Assembly: GCF_000242455.2 (NCBI RefSeq)
Contig: NC_019892.1
Coordinates: 8,256,744 to 8,320,743 of the forward strand
Direction of reading: 5' to 3'
Length of the DNA stretch: 64,000 nucleotides
Source of the DNA: Singulisphaera acidiphila DSM 18658
GTDB taxonomy: Bacteria > Planctomycetota > Planctomycetia > Isosphaerales > Isosphaeraceae
Position 1 is the stretch's first letter, and every line of letters begins with the position of its first letter. Below the pieces are notes generated by a model. That model did not search any database. It was given only the letters and a program-made list of their open reading frames with translations, and was not told the DNA's origin. The translations under genes were made by a program, and so were the position numbers. Shown here piece by piece: positions 34,213 through 43,859 of the stretch.

Positions 34213-35691
34213 TCAGCGATCCCGGTTCGACATATCACGGCTCCGGTTTTGCTCGACAGCCGCGAGGATGCCGAACCTGAGCTTGCGATAAAGCACGGGC
34301 TGGTGCTCCTTGGGAACCTCCCTGGTGATCCACTCGATGGCCGACTCGGACGCGCCTCGGAAGCCCTGCGACTCGGCAATGGCACCGAGGGCGACGAGTC
34401 GTCGCGGCTCGTCGGGGTACAGGACGATCAATCGTCGTGCATCCTCGAACCGGCCGACGGAGATCAGGTTATCGATCAGAACGCCGGTCAGGATGGCGCG
34501 AGGATCGTCGAGAGGAATCGACGAGACCGCATTGGCAGCCTCGTGGTAAGTCGCAGTGGCCCCCTCCGCGTCATTCCCCCGCGCCTGGGACTCGGCGACC
34601 TTGACCAAGGCGTCGGTCCGCACTTCCGGCTGAGGGATCAGCCGGGAGATTTGAACCGCTCGCGCGTACTGCTTTGAATGGGCCGCCGCAGTCGCGGCCG
34701 TCACCAGGGCCCGATCTCGCCAGACTGGACGATTGATCAGCCGAGCGTCCTCCGACGCCTTGACCAACATCCGGTCGGCACGGACGTCGAGCGGATGCGT
34801 TTTCTGTTGGTTCGCCGGCTCTTTGTCATCCTTGGGTTCGTCATGCGGGAATTCGTTGACGACCGTCTGGCTGCCGAACGCCTGGCTCTCGACAACCCGG
34901 TAGAGCATCTCGGTGTGATAGGTCGGATTGTAGATCCGAGTCGCCAGGAAAGCGGCTCGAGCCCACTCGAGTTCGGCCCGACTGATCAGCATCTCCCGAT
35001 CGACCTTGGACGATTTCGAGAGCGGCTCCTCGGGTTCGTTGAACTCGGGGAGGCTCAAATCCGCCTTCCCTTCACGGAGCAGAGCTTCGCTCAGGTTATT
35101 CAACCCATTGATGATGGCGATTAGCCGAAGGTCATGGACCGTCCGGTCGGTAATCGTGAGCGCAGCTTCCGCAGCCTCGCCCAGCGCACGATGCGCCAGC
35201 TGCATTTGGCTGCCGAAGATGGCAACGCTCGCCACCTTGTTCAGCGTCAGGCTGCGATCACCCGGATCGGAGATCGAGCGTGCAAATTCCAACTCTCTCG
35301 GCTGGACTCGGCTGAGGTTGGGGGGATTGGTGCGGCCCGCCTCCTCAGAGAAGCTCGAGATTGAAAACAGGTCTTGATTGTCCGGAAAGGTCACGTTCGC
35401 CCCAGGACCGAGCGGAACGCTGTAGCCTGGAGGGAGCAGAGGAACGAAGCCCGAGGAAGGGACAAAGCCCCCCGCTTCGGGTCCGAGCGGGCGGTTGGGA
35501 CCAACCCCTGAGATCGACCCCGAGGGATTCCTCCCGATGGCCGACGACATTCCCGTCCCGGTCCCTGCTCCCGACCCCGATGAAAGCCCTGGCCCACTCG
35601 GAGCCTGAGCCGTTGCAAAGATCGGCAGACTCAGGGCAAAGCCCAGAGTCACTGCCGCCGAAACCATATTTTCGAAGCGTGCTCGCGTCAT
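34213..35691 (-). CDS. Exported helical-repeat protein of unknown function
   Basis: A 492-residue protein with a signal peptide (MVSAAVTLGFALSLPIFATAQA) followed by a Gly/Ser/Pro-rich low-complexity linker. From about residue 140 it is alpha-helical with Ala/Leu-rich TPR-like repeats (KVASVAIFGSQMQLAHRALG, RALVTAATAAAHSKQYARAV, VAESQARGNDAEGATATYHE). ATG 35691 lies 9 nt after AAGGA; the ATG at 35700 abuts it. It probably scaffolds other proteins in the periplasm. No named family is recognised. A strong terminator follows. Confidence 0.7.
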   Translation of the reverse strand: MTRARFENMVSAAVTLGFALSLPIFATAQAPSGPGLSSGSGAGTGTGMSSAIGRNPSGSISGVGPNRPLGPEAGGFVPSSGFVPLLPPGYSVPLGPGANVTFPDNQDLFSISSFSEEAGRTNPPNLSRVQPRELEFARSISDPGDRSLTLNKVASVAIFGSQMQLAHRALGEAAEAALTITDRTVHDLRLIAIINGLNNLSEALLREGKADLSLPEFNEPEEPLSKSSKVDREMLISRAELEWARAAFLATRIYNPTYHTEMLYRVVESQAFGSQTVVNEFPHDEPKDDKEPANQQKTHPLDVRADRMLVKASEDARLINRPVWRDRALVTAATAAAHSKQYARAVQISRLIPQPEVRTDALVKVAESQARGNDAEGATATYHEAANAVSSIPLDDPRAILTGVLIDNLISVGRFEDARRLIVLYPDEPRRLVALGAIAESQGFRGASESAIEWITREVPKEHQPVLYRKLRFGILAAVEQNRSRDMSNRDR

Positions 35692-35836
35692 GGGTGCCAT
35701 TCCTTGAGGGCCCGCCGATTTGGGTCGGAAGCCCCTGGAGAAAGGGTGGGACCGTCGAGGCGATCGACAATCTAGCCCACCCTTTCTTGTTAATGGAATC
35801 ATTCCCCGCGTTCCGCTCCAGGTCAAATCAACCTCT

Positions 35837-37144
35837 CTAGGAGGCCGCCCCCGCTCGACTGAAAATTCGCTTTGGGTTTTCGAGCAGGATCAGCCGGGCC
35901 AGTTCGAGGGCGCGATCGATCGACCATCCCTGGCCCCGAACCGCGTCGTCGGCCAAGGTCTCGGCCAGAACGCGACGGAACATGTTAAACTTCGGCAGCA
36001 CGAACTCGAGCTTGTAGGCGTCGGAGTAGTACCCCACCTGCTTCACCTTGGGGACCGCCTGAAGCCGAGCTCGTAGGTCGGCGGCAATGTATGCCGGGAT
36101 GTTTGAGTACCACCAGTGCCCCATCGGAATCACGTTCGGGAAGATCCAGGAATAGGCCACCAACTCGCCCCCCGCGTCGGGCGAGAGGGTCGAGACCGGG
36201 AACGTGACCCCGGAGAAGTGGTTGAACAGCTCGCGGTAACCGTGCAGGCTGACCCTACGGTCAAACAGGTCGCGTCCCCCCGCAACACCCGCCGGATAGA
36301 CGTTCCGGATCGGGCCGATCATCAGGTCGAACGGCAGCCGGAACTCCGCGCAGAACTCGGCCAGGGTCCAGAAGACAACCTGCCTCACCTCGTCGTGCTC
36401 GTCGGGCCGCTGATCCATCTGATGAATCGCGCGGCGGACCGGCGTCACCGCTCGCTTGGCGGTGGCTCGGTAGGGCGCGAAGTCAGGCGGGAGACTGATC
36501 GCACAGGCGCGCGCGCCCCGCTTGACGAACCGTTCAAAGAGCACGCCGATCGCCTGGCGGAGGGTCGCATAATCCTGGACGTCAACATTCGTGGCACGTC
36601 GGAGCCGGTCAACGGTCGTCGGTTCGTGAAGCTTCAGGACCAGGTCGTCGGTCCGCAGGCAAGGGACGTACTTCTGCGGATCCCACCCTTCGAGCGGGTC
36701 GTCGAATTCGTTGGTCAGAAAGACGGCTTCGAGCTGTGATTTCTTCCAGACCTCGCGGTCCCATGCCTCGCCGCTGCTCGAACGTTGGGCACGGTCGTAG
36801 AGTTCGCCGATATTCTGGGGCGTGATCCGGTCGTGGGGGAAGTCGTGAAACGTCTTGGCAATTTCCAGTAACCACGAATACTGGACGGTGTTGTCGATCC
36901 GATCGAGGTAGCCGGCCAGGTTCCGGACCCTTGTTTCCGGGTCGAGATTCGGCGAGACGAGCTCAGCGGGCATCCCCGCCGAGTGGGCGAGTTCGGTATA
37001 GTAGTGATACCCGAGGACTTCGTCGAAGTTCCGCGCTGCGGGCCGGGTCGGATCGATGTGCGAGTGGGGATCGAAGATCGGCCAGCGAGCCATCTCGTCA
37101 AAGAGTTCGCGGGCCTTCGGGTCGTGCGGTGAGGTTGTCGGCAT
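35837..37144 (-). CDS. UxaC-like glucuronate isomerase family protein
   Basis: A 435-residue amidohydrolase-fold protein of the glucuronate isomerase type. The metal-binding start is WPIFDPHSHIDP, a form of the HxH motif. Later HWWYSNIPAYI and VGYYSDAYKLEFVLPKF match the C-terminal blocks of the UxaC family. UxaC converts D-glucuronate to D-fructuronate. This form is shorter than the ~470-residue E. coli enzyme and lies away from other hexuronate genes, so the substrate is unsure. It is divergent from the CoaB-like gene across about 110 bp. Confidence 0.8.
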   Translation of the reverse strand: MPTTSPHDPKARELFDEMARWPIFDPHSHIDPTRPAARNFDEVLGYHYYTELAHSAGMPAELVSPNLDPETRVRNLAGYLDRIDNTVQYSWLLEIAKTFHDFPHDRITPQNIGELYDRAQRSSSGEAWDREVWKKSQLEAVFLTNEFDDPLEGWDPQKYVPCLRTDDLVLKLHEPTTVDRLRRATNVDVQDYATLRQAIGVLFERFVKRGARACAISLPPDFAPYRATAKRAVTPVRRAIHQMDQRPDEHDEVRQVVFWTLAEFCAEFRLPFDLMIGPIRNVYPAGVAGGRDLFDRRVSLHGYRELFNHFSGVTFPVSTLSPDAGGELVAYSWIFPNVIPMGHWWYSNIPAYIAADLRARLQAVPKVKQVGYYSDAYKLEFVLPKFNMFRRVLAETLADDAVRGQGWSIDRALELARLILLENPKRIFSRAGAAS

Positions 37145-37255
37145 CGTTGAACAGCTCGGCGCGGGGTAAGAGTCGTCGCACTCGAATCGCGATGGACCAC
37201 AAAAACAAAGCTAGCCCGCATCAGAGATTCCAGCAAGAGAGGAGAGTCAGGGCCG

Positions 37256-38035
37256 ATGAACGTGGTTGTGACCGGCGGAGGAACGATCGCACCGATCGAT
37301 GACGTCCGCCACCTTGCCAATGTCTCGTCGGGCCGGTTCTCGGCAATGATCGCCGAGGCCTGCCTCAAACACGGGGCGTCGGTCTGGCACCTCCACACCC
37401 CCGCGGCGCAACTTCCCTACAGCCGCCTGGCGCGATTTGATCTCAATACGACCGACCCCGAGGCGGAGCAAGCGCGCCTCGCCAAGCTCCATCGCGAGTG
37501 GCGGACCGTCGCCGACCGGCTCCACCTCGTCCCTCTCGCCGAGGGGACCGTCGCCGACTACGCCGCCAACCTGGAACGCGTTCTCCTCGAGCAATCGATC
37601 GACGTCGCCTTCCTGGCGATGGCCGTCTCCGATTTCGAGCCCCGGCCAATTCCGGGCAAGCTCAACTCCCAGGCCGAGTCAATCATCATCCACGCCCTGC
37701 GGACCCCGAAAGTGATCCAATCGGTCCGCGACTGGTCCCCCAGCGTCTTCCTGGTCGGCTTCAAACTCCTCTCCCGCGTCCCCCTACCCGACCTGCTCGC
37801 GGAAGCCGAGGCGGCCTGCCTGGCCAATCGCGCCGATCTGACCGTTGCCAACGACCTCCAAACCCTCCGCGAAGGGCGGCACACCGTCCACCTCGTCCGC
37901 CCCGGGCATCCAACGGAAACGCTACAACCGGGAGCCACACTTGCGGACAGGCTCGTCGATCGAGTCTTCTCGCTAGCCGAGCAGCGGCCGACCTCAACAC
38001 CACAATCGTCGCTTCGCAAAGCCGCGGGCGGCTGA
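37256..38035 (+). CDS. Stand-alone CoaB-like phosphopantothenate-cysteine ligase
   Basis: A 259-residue protein similar to the CoaB half of the CoaBC (Dfp) protein. It begins VVVTGGGTIAPIDDVRHLAN, then VSSGRFSAMIAEACLKHGA (CTP/phosphopantothenate loop) and FLAMAVSDFEPRP. The conserved CoaB core lysine region may be GKLNS, and LVGFKLLSRV follows. No flavin-binding CoaC decarboxylase domain is attached, unlike the usual bacterial bifunctional protein. It may be a monofunctional synthetase or a paralogue with another role. ATG 37256 has GAGAGG upstream. Confidence 0.75.
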   Translation: MNVVVTGGGTIAPIDDVRHLANVSSGRFSAMIAEACLKHGASVWHLHTPAAQLPYSRLARFDLNTTDPEAEQARLAKLHREWRTVADRLHLVPLAEGTVADYAANLERVLLEQSIDVAFLAMAVSDFEPRPIPGKLNSQAESIIIHALRTPKVIQSVRDWSPSVFLVGFKLLSRVPLPDLLAEAEAACLANRADLTVANDLQTLREGRHTVHLVRPGHPTETLQPGATLADRLVDRVFSLAEQRPTSTPQSSLRKAAGG

Positions 38036-38118
38036 GATTCTCTCTTTTGCCCAGTGATGAAGCGCAGCTCCGTTTCCAGCCCCAGGACGGATTCCCAATG
38101 ATCTTCAGGTAGACCCAA

Positions 38119-40140
38119 ATGAGCCGAGCCCCGACCTTGCCGATGGGACACGAACCCTCTCGTCCAGGCCGCGTGGGCGAGATCGGCTGGCCGTTGGCGA
38201 TTGTCCTTCTGAGCCTGGTATTGCGAGTCACCGCGGTCCGCGACTTCGTGGGGCACCCGCTCGGCCGGCTCCCTTGGGTGGATGAGGGGGCCTATTGGAC
38301 CCGGGCGCAAGCGATTCTCAACGGGGCATGGTTCCCCGACCGGCCGTTCTATCAGGATCCCCTCTATCCTTATTTGCTCTCGGGCTTGATGCGGGTGGTT
38401 GGGACGGAGGTCTCGAGTCTTCGGGTCGCGCTGGCCTGTCTCGGCGCGATCACGCCGCTGGCGGTCTACGGAGCGGGACGCCTCGGTTTCGGACCGGTTG
38501 AGGGGAGGGTGGCCGGCCTCCTTTGCGCGACGTGCGGACCCTTGATCTTCACTGACGGGCTGTTGGAAAAGGAGAGCCTGGCCGCTCTCGGAGCGGCGAC
38601 AGCGCTCGGTCTGACAGCGTGGGCCGCCAAGCCAGGCGGCCGGGCTGGGAGAGCGACGGGGCCAGGTCTGGCCTGGGGAATCGTCAGCCTCCTCCGCGCC
38701 AATGCCCTCGTCCTCGCCCCTCTCGGTGCCATCTGGTGGGTTCTGGCATTCCCCAACAACGTGACCGCAGGCCGCCGAAGGGCCAGGGCCCTGTTTTATC
38801 TGCTCGGGTTCGCGCTCGCCATCGCGCCCGTCACCATGGTCAACGCTGTCGTCTCCCGGCCGACCGAGCTGATCCTGACCACCTGGCAAGGGGGCGCCAA
38901 CTTCTACATCGGCAACGGCCCCGAAGCCACTGGGACTTATGTGGCGCCCCCTTTCGTCGAGGCGAACCCCGCGCATGAGGCGGACGATTTCGCCGAGGAG
39001 GCCACCCGCCGCTCCGGCCGGCGATTGAGCCACTCAGGCGTCTCCCGGTTCTGGCTCGCCCAAGGACTGAAACGTTGGCGTGACGCCCCAGCCGCATCGC
39101 TCCGTTTACTCGCGAACAAGATCGGCCTGCTCGCGCATGACTTCGAGATTCCCGACAACCAGGACCTCGAATTCGTCCGCCTTGTCGCGGCCCCCCGCCT
39201 GTCCTGGGGAGTCATCAGCTTCGGCACTTTGCTCTCATTGGCCGCCCTCAGCCTGGGCCTGGGGCAAGAAGGGCGAACACCATTCTGGAGCTTCCTGATC
39301 CTCTCCACCTGGGCGGGCCTGGGAACGACCGCTCTCTTTTTCATTGTGGGACGTTACCGGATCCCCTGGCTTCCAGGCCTGGCGCTGCTGGCCGCAGCGG
39401 GGACGGTCGACATGGGCCGCCGACTCGCTCGACGGCAATGGCGAGGGATTGGCTGGCGAGTCTGCCTGCTCGTCCTCCCGATCGCCGCCCTCGCATGGCG
39501 GCCCATGGTCGATCCGACCCCCGATCGTTGGGGCCACGCGGAAATCGAGCTGGCCTTGGCCTATCTGGCCGAAGGCCGCCTCGAACCGGCGATCGACGCC
39601 CTGGACGACGTCCGGGCGATCGGCGAAGGTCCCAGCGGTCGGGTCGCGACCCTACTGGCCGAGGGACCTGTCCACGACCGCATTGCCGCTCTCGTCCTGA
39701 ATCGCCTGAACATGGCCCGCTACGCAGAAGAGATCCCGCAAATCGTTCGCGCACGCTGGCTCAGGCAGCTTCCCGAGACCCGAGCGGAGAGCCGGCGTAG
39801 GCTCGAGGCACTCCTTCTCTCCCATCCCAATGACCCCACGGTTCGACGGGAATGGGGAGCCTGGTGGCTCGGCGAGACGAACGATCCCGATGCGCGCCGC
39901 CACGCCAAGGACGCGCTAGCACAAGCGATCCAGGCTCCCGGCAGCGATGCCTCAGCCGCAATACTCCTCGCACTTCTCACCTCAGACCGCCTCCCCCTCG
40001 CAGGCCTCACCTTGAATCGCCCCGCTCCACTCAACGATCGGGTCCGGCTTGCCCTGGCGATCGTTGCTTCTCGTTCTCGGCCCGGGACGCGCCTCCAAGA
40101 GACCGGAATCCAGCGAAACCGGCCACCCAAAGCATCGTAA
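38119..40140 (+). CDS. GT39/PMT-like membrane glycosyltransferase with C-terminal repeat domain
   Basis: A 673-residue protein. Roughly the first 460 residues are hydrophobic with ten or so helices in the ArnT/PMT-2 (GT39, GT-C fold) pattern. The acidic loop after the first helix, WVDEGAYWTRAQAILNG, holds the catalytic-type Asp/Glu, and a periplasmic-like region has FYIGNGPEATGTYVAPPF. The last ~200 residues (from ALAYLAEGRLEPAIDALDDV) are helical with TPR-like spacing. Such enzymes transfer a polyprenyl-phosphate sugar to lipid or protein at the outer face of the membrane. The acceptor is unknown. It starts 83 bp behind the CoaB-like gene. Confidence 0.78.
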   Translation: MSRAPTLPMGHEPSRPGRVGEIGWPLAIVLLSLVLRVTAVRDFVGHPLGRLPWVDEGAYWTRAQAILNGAWFPDRPFYQDPLYPYLLSGLMRVVGTEVSSLRVALACLGAITPLAVYGAGRLGFGPVEGRVAGLLCATCGPLIFTDGLLEKESLAALGAATALGLTAWAAKPGGRAGRATGPGLAWGIVSLLRANALVLAPLGAIWWVLAFPNNVTAGRRRARALFYLLGFALAIAPVTMVNAVVSRPTELILTTWQGGANFYIGNGPEATGTYVAPPFVEANPAHEADDFAEEATRRSGRRLSHSGVSRFWLAQGLKRWRDAPAASLRLLANKIGLLAHDFEIPDNQDLEFVRLVAAPRLSWGVISFGTLLSLAALSLGLGQEGRTPFWSFLILSTWAGLGTTALFFIVGRYRIPWLPGLALLAAAGTVDMGRRLARRQWRGIGWRVCLLVLPIAALAWRPMVDPTPDRWGHAEIELALAYLAEGRLEPAIDALDDVRAIGEGPSGRVATLLAEGPVHDRIAALVLNRLNMARYAEEIPQIVRARWLRQLPETRAESRRRLEALLLSHPNDPTVRREWGAWWLGETNDPDARRHAKDALAQAIQAPGSDASAAILLALLTSDRLPLAGLTLNRPAPLNDRVRLALAIVASRSRPGTRLQETGIQRNRPPKAS

Positions 40141-40750
40141 CGGCAACAGCCAAAAGCGACCCTTCGCCATTGGACCACGCTGCGCTTTATCTCGGTGACC
40201 CGTTCCAGAAACCGGGAGGTGATTGTCGGATTGGGCCCTTAGCCCCAAGATTCGACTTATCCCCTATTGTCCTGAATGGCTCCTTCATAAGATCCACCAG
40301 TATCAAACCAATGCCTGCTCGACCTCGATATCCTCGCTCCCGTTCCATAAACACATCACGGGAGTCTACTAATTCTTTCGTATTTTACTCCCCAGACTGG
40401 GCAATGATCAGTGCACAACACATTTCGAAAAGTTCGGTACTATTTGCCTTGAAAGTCATCTCGATCCTCTCTATCCTAGATCATTCAAGGAAGATCCAGC
40501 CTGTCCCACTTTGATCGTGTAGTCCATTTTTAAAATATCAGACCTGAGACAACGTCTCAGCACGTCGTAGCACATTCGTGTTCCGCCGTGGCGGATTTCT
40601 CCGATTCCAGAGCGATCCAACGATGTGTTGGTTCTCTCGGAGGGGGCTCCCTCCTGGAATTTTCTCGCTGGATCCTTCCTAGATCAGTGCAGTTTTGCTC
40701 ATTTCATTCGATTCGTTTATCAAAATGAACGAGAGGGGAGAAAAGCCATC
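40141..40750 (+). promoter_or_regulatory. 610-bp leader with three hairpins before DUF1559
   Basis: No gene is found here. Three compact hairpins occur: CTGAGAC-AAC-GTCTCAG (40544-40560), CCGCC-GT-GGCGG (40583-40594) and GGAGGG-GGCT-CCCTCC (40639-40654), the last followed by TGGAATTTTCT. The spacing and the T-run behind the last one suggest an attenuator or terminator ahead of the DUF1559 operon. The upstream 400 bp show nothing I can name. Confidence 0.45.
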
Positions 40751-41809
40751 ATGTATCGTCGTGGATTCACGTTGATCGAGCTCCTCGTGGTGATCGCGAT
40801 CATCGCAGTCCTGATTGCACTACTCCTGCCGGCAGTCCAGGCAGCCCGCGAAGCGGCACGGCGGGCCCAGTGCGTCAACAATTTGAAGCAGCTTGGCATC
40901 GCCATGCACAACTACCATGACATCAACGGTTCGCTTCCCATGGGGTCGGGAAACTGCCTAACCACAGCGCCCGGGACCTACACTTCCAAACAAGGGATCA
41001 GCGCTCACGCGGCACTCTTGCCCCAGTTGGAGCAGAATGCAATCTACAATTCGATCAACTTCAGTTGGGGAATCGATGAAAGTGCGGCCCCCCAGTATCA
41101 AATTCAGAGCACGGCAATGAATGCCCAGGTCGCGGCCTTTCTCTGTCCCTCCGACGTGAATTCGGCCGAGGCCTACATCAATTGCAATAACTACTTCGCC
41201 TCCGTCGGCACCACCTCCAACCTGACGAACTCGAACACGTCAACTTGGCCCGCCCCCCCGGTCATGGCGAGCCTGACGACGACCGGCTTATTCGCCTACC
41301 AGCGAGTCTGCGGGCTTCGAGACATCCTGGATGGAACGTCGAACACCATCGCGTTTGCCGAGTCGACCGTGGGAAACCCCAAAGCGATTCTAGGCCAGAT
41401 CAACATCGGCATCACGAGCATCGGAGGCGCGGCTGCCGGCCAGCTTGCCGATGGCTGGAGCAATCCCAACGCGGTCATCACGGCTCTGGCGGCATGCGAC
41501 ACGGCCTGGCAAAGCCGTGCAGGTGCGGTCGACACCCAGCGTGGGAAGAACTGGATCCACGGCTCGATGGCCTTCACGCTGTTCAACACATTGGCCATGC
41601 CCAATGCCTCGAAGTGGACTTACTGCTCCAGCAATACCTCAGGGTCGGCATCGACCTTTAGCGAGGCCGACAGCTACCACTCCGGAGGGATCAACGCCCT
41701 GATGGGTGACGGCAGCGTCAAGTTCATCAAAAACTCCGTCAATCGGAATACGTGGTGGTCCCTCGGAACCAAGGCAAACGGCGAGGTGATCAGCGCCGAC
41801 GCCTATTGA
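40751..41809 (+). CDS. DUF1559 pseudopilin-like protein
   Basis: A 352-residue DUF1559 protein. The prepilin-like start is [14 protein letters not shown], immediately followed by the hydrophobic helix and [15 protein letters not shown]. The C-terminal H-X9-DG block reads [19 protein letters not shown], and the protein ends [13 protein letters not shown] 40751 has GAGGGGAG about 11 nt upstream. It is probably membrane-anchored and exported. It precedes a second family member by about 70 bp; the two are likely one operon together with the lipoprotein at 43137. Confidence 0.92.
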   Translation: MYRRGFTLIELLVVIAIIAVLIALLLPAVQAAREAARRAQCVNNLKQLGIAMHNYHDINGSLPMGSGNCLTTAPGTYTSKQGISAHAALLPQLEQNAIYNSINFSWGIDESAAPQYQIQSTAMNAQVAAFLCPSDVNSAEAYINCNNYFASVGTTSNLTNSNTSTWPAPPVMASLTTTGLFAYQRVCGLRDILDGTSNTIAFAESTVGNPKAILGQINIGITSIGGAAAGQLADGWSNPNAVITALAACDTAWQSRAGAVDTQRGKNWIHGSMAFTLFNTLAMPNASKWTYCSSNTSGSASTFSEADSYHSGGINALMGDGSVKFIKNSVNRNTWWSLGTKANGEVISADAY

Positions 41810-41877
41810 GTCTCGTTCTCCGTCCCGAGATTCGGACCGCACGCAATTCATCAAGATTTCATTTTTTATCGGAGCCC

Positions 41878-42885
41878 ATGAACATGATGCGGCGAGGTTT
41901 CACGCTTATCGAACTTCTCGTAGTGATCGCCATCATCGCGGTTTTGATTGCTCTGCTCCTGCCGGCCGTGCAGGCGGCGCGCGAGGCAGCGAGGCGGAGC
42001 CAATGCTCCAACAACCTGAAACAGTTGGGGCTGGCCCTGCACAATTACCACGAGGTCGGGGGAACCTTCCCTAGCGCTCGACCGGGCAACGACATCGGCA
42101 ACAACGATTCAAATGCCATGAGCCTTTGGGTCTCCGTCTTGCCACAACTCGAGCAGCAGTCTCTTGTTAATGCCTGGAACTTCCAGCTCACCTTCAACGA
42201 TCCGGGCGTCAGTGGCGTCTACGCCGCCTCGTGCATTCCGCTGGCGCAGACCACCGTCTCGTCGACCACGCTGGCAGTCTTCGTTTGCCCGAGCGACATC
42301 CGGCAGCAACCTTCGTTTTCCACGACGAATTCGGGACGCAACGACATCCCCCACGTCGCGAACCTTGCCCCCTCCTCGTACTCGTCGTGCGCAGGATCGC
42401 TCGGAGGCGCCAACTCAGGCTCTGATTCCTATGGCCCATATGCCACGCCCGACATCAAGCACAACAACAACGGCTTTGCCGACTACGGCGTGCCACATCG
42501 CATCCGCAGCTTCATCGACGGCACCAGCAACACCTTCGCAGTCGGCGAGACGACCTACGACAACGACGGTTCCTGGTATGGCACCCAGGTCGGCAATTGC
42601 TCGGGCGCCAAGAACCAGTTCAATGTCTGGACCATCACACTGCGACTCGGCTCGAACTTCCGGACGACCCGGAACCCGCTGAATACCTTGCCCGGTACCG
42701 GGTTGTCGTCAGGGGGTAATCCCTGTGGAATGAACAACGCTTTCGGAAGCCGCCACTCGGGCGGAGCCAATTTCCTCTTCGTCGACGGCTCAGTCCGGTT
42801 CATCAAGAACTCGATCAACCTCGCCACCTACCAAGCCCTCTCCTCACGTGGGGACGGCGAAGTCATCAGCTCCGATAGCTATTGA
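41878..42885 (+). CDS. DUF1559 pseudopilin-like protein
   Basis: A 335-residue second DUF1559 copy, [14 protein letters not shown] at the start, with HSGGANFLFVDGSVRFIKN and DGEVISSDSY at the end. GGAG lies a few bases before ATG 41878; ATG 41884 and 41887 are possible starts. The DNA that encodes the first 45 residues is nearly the same as in the other two copies in this window, while the middle of the proteins differs. Confidence 0.92.
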   Translation: MNMMRRGFTLIELLVVIAIIAVLIALLLPAVQAAREAARRSQCSNNLKQLGLALHNYHEVGGTFPSARPGNDIGNNDSNAMSLWVSVLPQLEQQSLVNAWNFQLTFNDPGVSGVYAASCIPLAQTTVSSTTLAVFVCPSDIRQQPSFSTTNSGRNDIPHVANLAPSSYSSCAGSLGGANSGSDSYGPYATPDIKHNNNGFADYGVPHRIRSFIDGTSNTFAVGETTYDNDGSWYGTQVGNCSGAKNQFNVWTITLRLGSNFRTTRNPLNTLPGTGLSSGGNPCGMNNAFGSRHSGGANFLFVDGSVRFIKNSINLATYQALSSRGDGEVISSDSY

Positions 42886-42975
42886 GGAACGTGTCGACGG
42901 ATCCGTTTCATCAACCGGCTCACTCCCAATCGGGAGCGACCAGCGCCTCGACCCGAACAACCAAAAGGGATTCGC

Positions 42976-43004
42976 CTCCGGCTCGCGCTCTGCGCGAGCC
43001 GGAG
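42976..43004. terminator. Perfect 12-bp GC hairpin after the second DUF1559 gene
   Basis: CTCCGGCTCGCG (42976-42987) pairs with CGCGAGCCGGAG (42993-43004), loop CTCTG. No U-tract follows. It separates the DUF1559 gene from the lipoprotein and may terminate, attenuate or protect the mRNA. Confidence 0.6.
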
Positions 43005-43136
43005 TGCAGATCCACCACGGTTTCTGAGATCTCGATTTCAGCCCTACCGGCGCCACGTTCGCGTTCGGGAAGTGGGCGCACGGTATTGTCCGACCGGATC
43101 AAGTCAAATGAGCCGTGAAACGGCCAGGGGAACGAT

Positions 43137-43568
43137 ATGAAGGCGTTGGTGAGTTGGTATGACCATCGAGGTTTCGTGCTGGTATCGGCGTTGGTCTTGG
43201 TCACCATTTCAGGCTGTGGAGGCCGAGACAAGGATGAGCTACCAGCGGTCGCCGCAGCCGGTAAAGTGACCTACAAGGGCAGCCCCGTGAGCAAAGGGAC
43301 GATGTATTTCCTGCCTGACAAAGGACGTCCCTCGACCGGGATCATCAAGGACGGCAGTTTCACCCTCACAACCTACACCGACGGCGATGGCGCCGTCGCA
43401 GGCAAACATCAGGTCGGAGTCCTCGTGACCGAGGAAGTGCCGACGAAGGGGGGAGACTTCGTACCGAAATATCTCATTCCCGAGAAATACTCCCAGCCAG
43501 AGAATTCCGGCATCGCGATCGACATTCCTCCCGCCGGCAACACCAATATCCAGATCGACATTAAATGA
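43137..43568 (+). CDS. Lipoprotein with transthyretin-like domain
   Basis: A 143-residue lipoprotein. The signal sequence FVLVSALVLVTISGC ends in a lipobox (ISGC), then a charged linker. The mature domain begins AAGKVTYKGSPVSKGTMYF and contains DGSFTLTTYTDGDGAVAGKH, a carboxypeptidase-regulatory/transthyretin-like beta fold that is very common in planctomycetes. AACGATATG gives a start at 43137. It follows the two DUF1559 genes, and the trio looks like one functional unit of the outer cell surface or secretion apparatus. Function unknown. Confidence 0.75.
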   Translation: MKALVSWYDHRGFVLVSALVLVTISGCGGRDKDELPAVAAAGKVTYKGSPVSKGTMYFLPDKGRPSTGIIKDGSFTLTTYTDGDGAVAGKHQVGVLVTEEVPTKGGDFVPKYLIPEKYSQPENSGIAIDIPPAGNTNIQIDIK

Positions 43569-43859
43569 TTCCATGATCTTGGCGGTTGAGACTCCACCTG
43601 CTCGGCCGCCAAAGAGCAACAACCTTCCGATCGATCTCCGGCGAGCCTTCAAACAGGCTCGCCGAATCCATGCGCTGAAGATACCGACGGGTCCGAGCCA
43701 GCCCGTACGCACCGGAATGCCGTGAGGGAAGGATCATCATGGTGAACGGCCACTCTTGCCGAACCGCGCGGGCCATGTTACGAAGGATAATGAGGCGAGG
43801 CAGAGGCACGGGAGGCCCCGCCCGTTATGGTTTGTCACCCTCGAAGGGATCAAGGCTCG

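Noticed and set aside
37558-39033. 491-codon minus-strand frame over CoaB and the GT39-like gene
   Set aside because: It crosses two well-supported plus-strand genes and has an Arg/Gly/Pro-rich composition typical of antisense frames in GC-rich DNA.
43569-43859. Possible small gene between the lipoprotein and pckA
   Set aside because: No frame in this 291-bp gap has a good start or family; it is probably a pckA leader.
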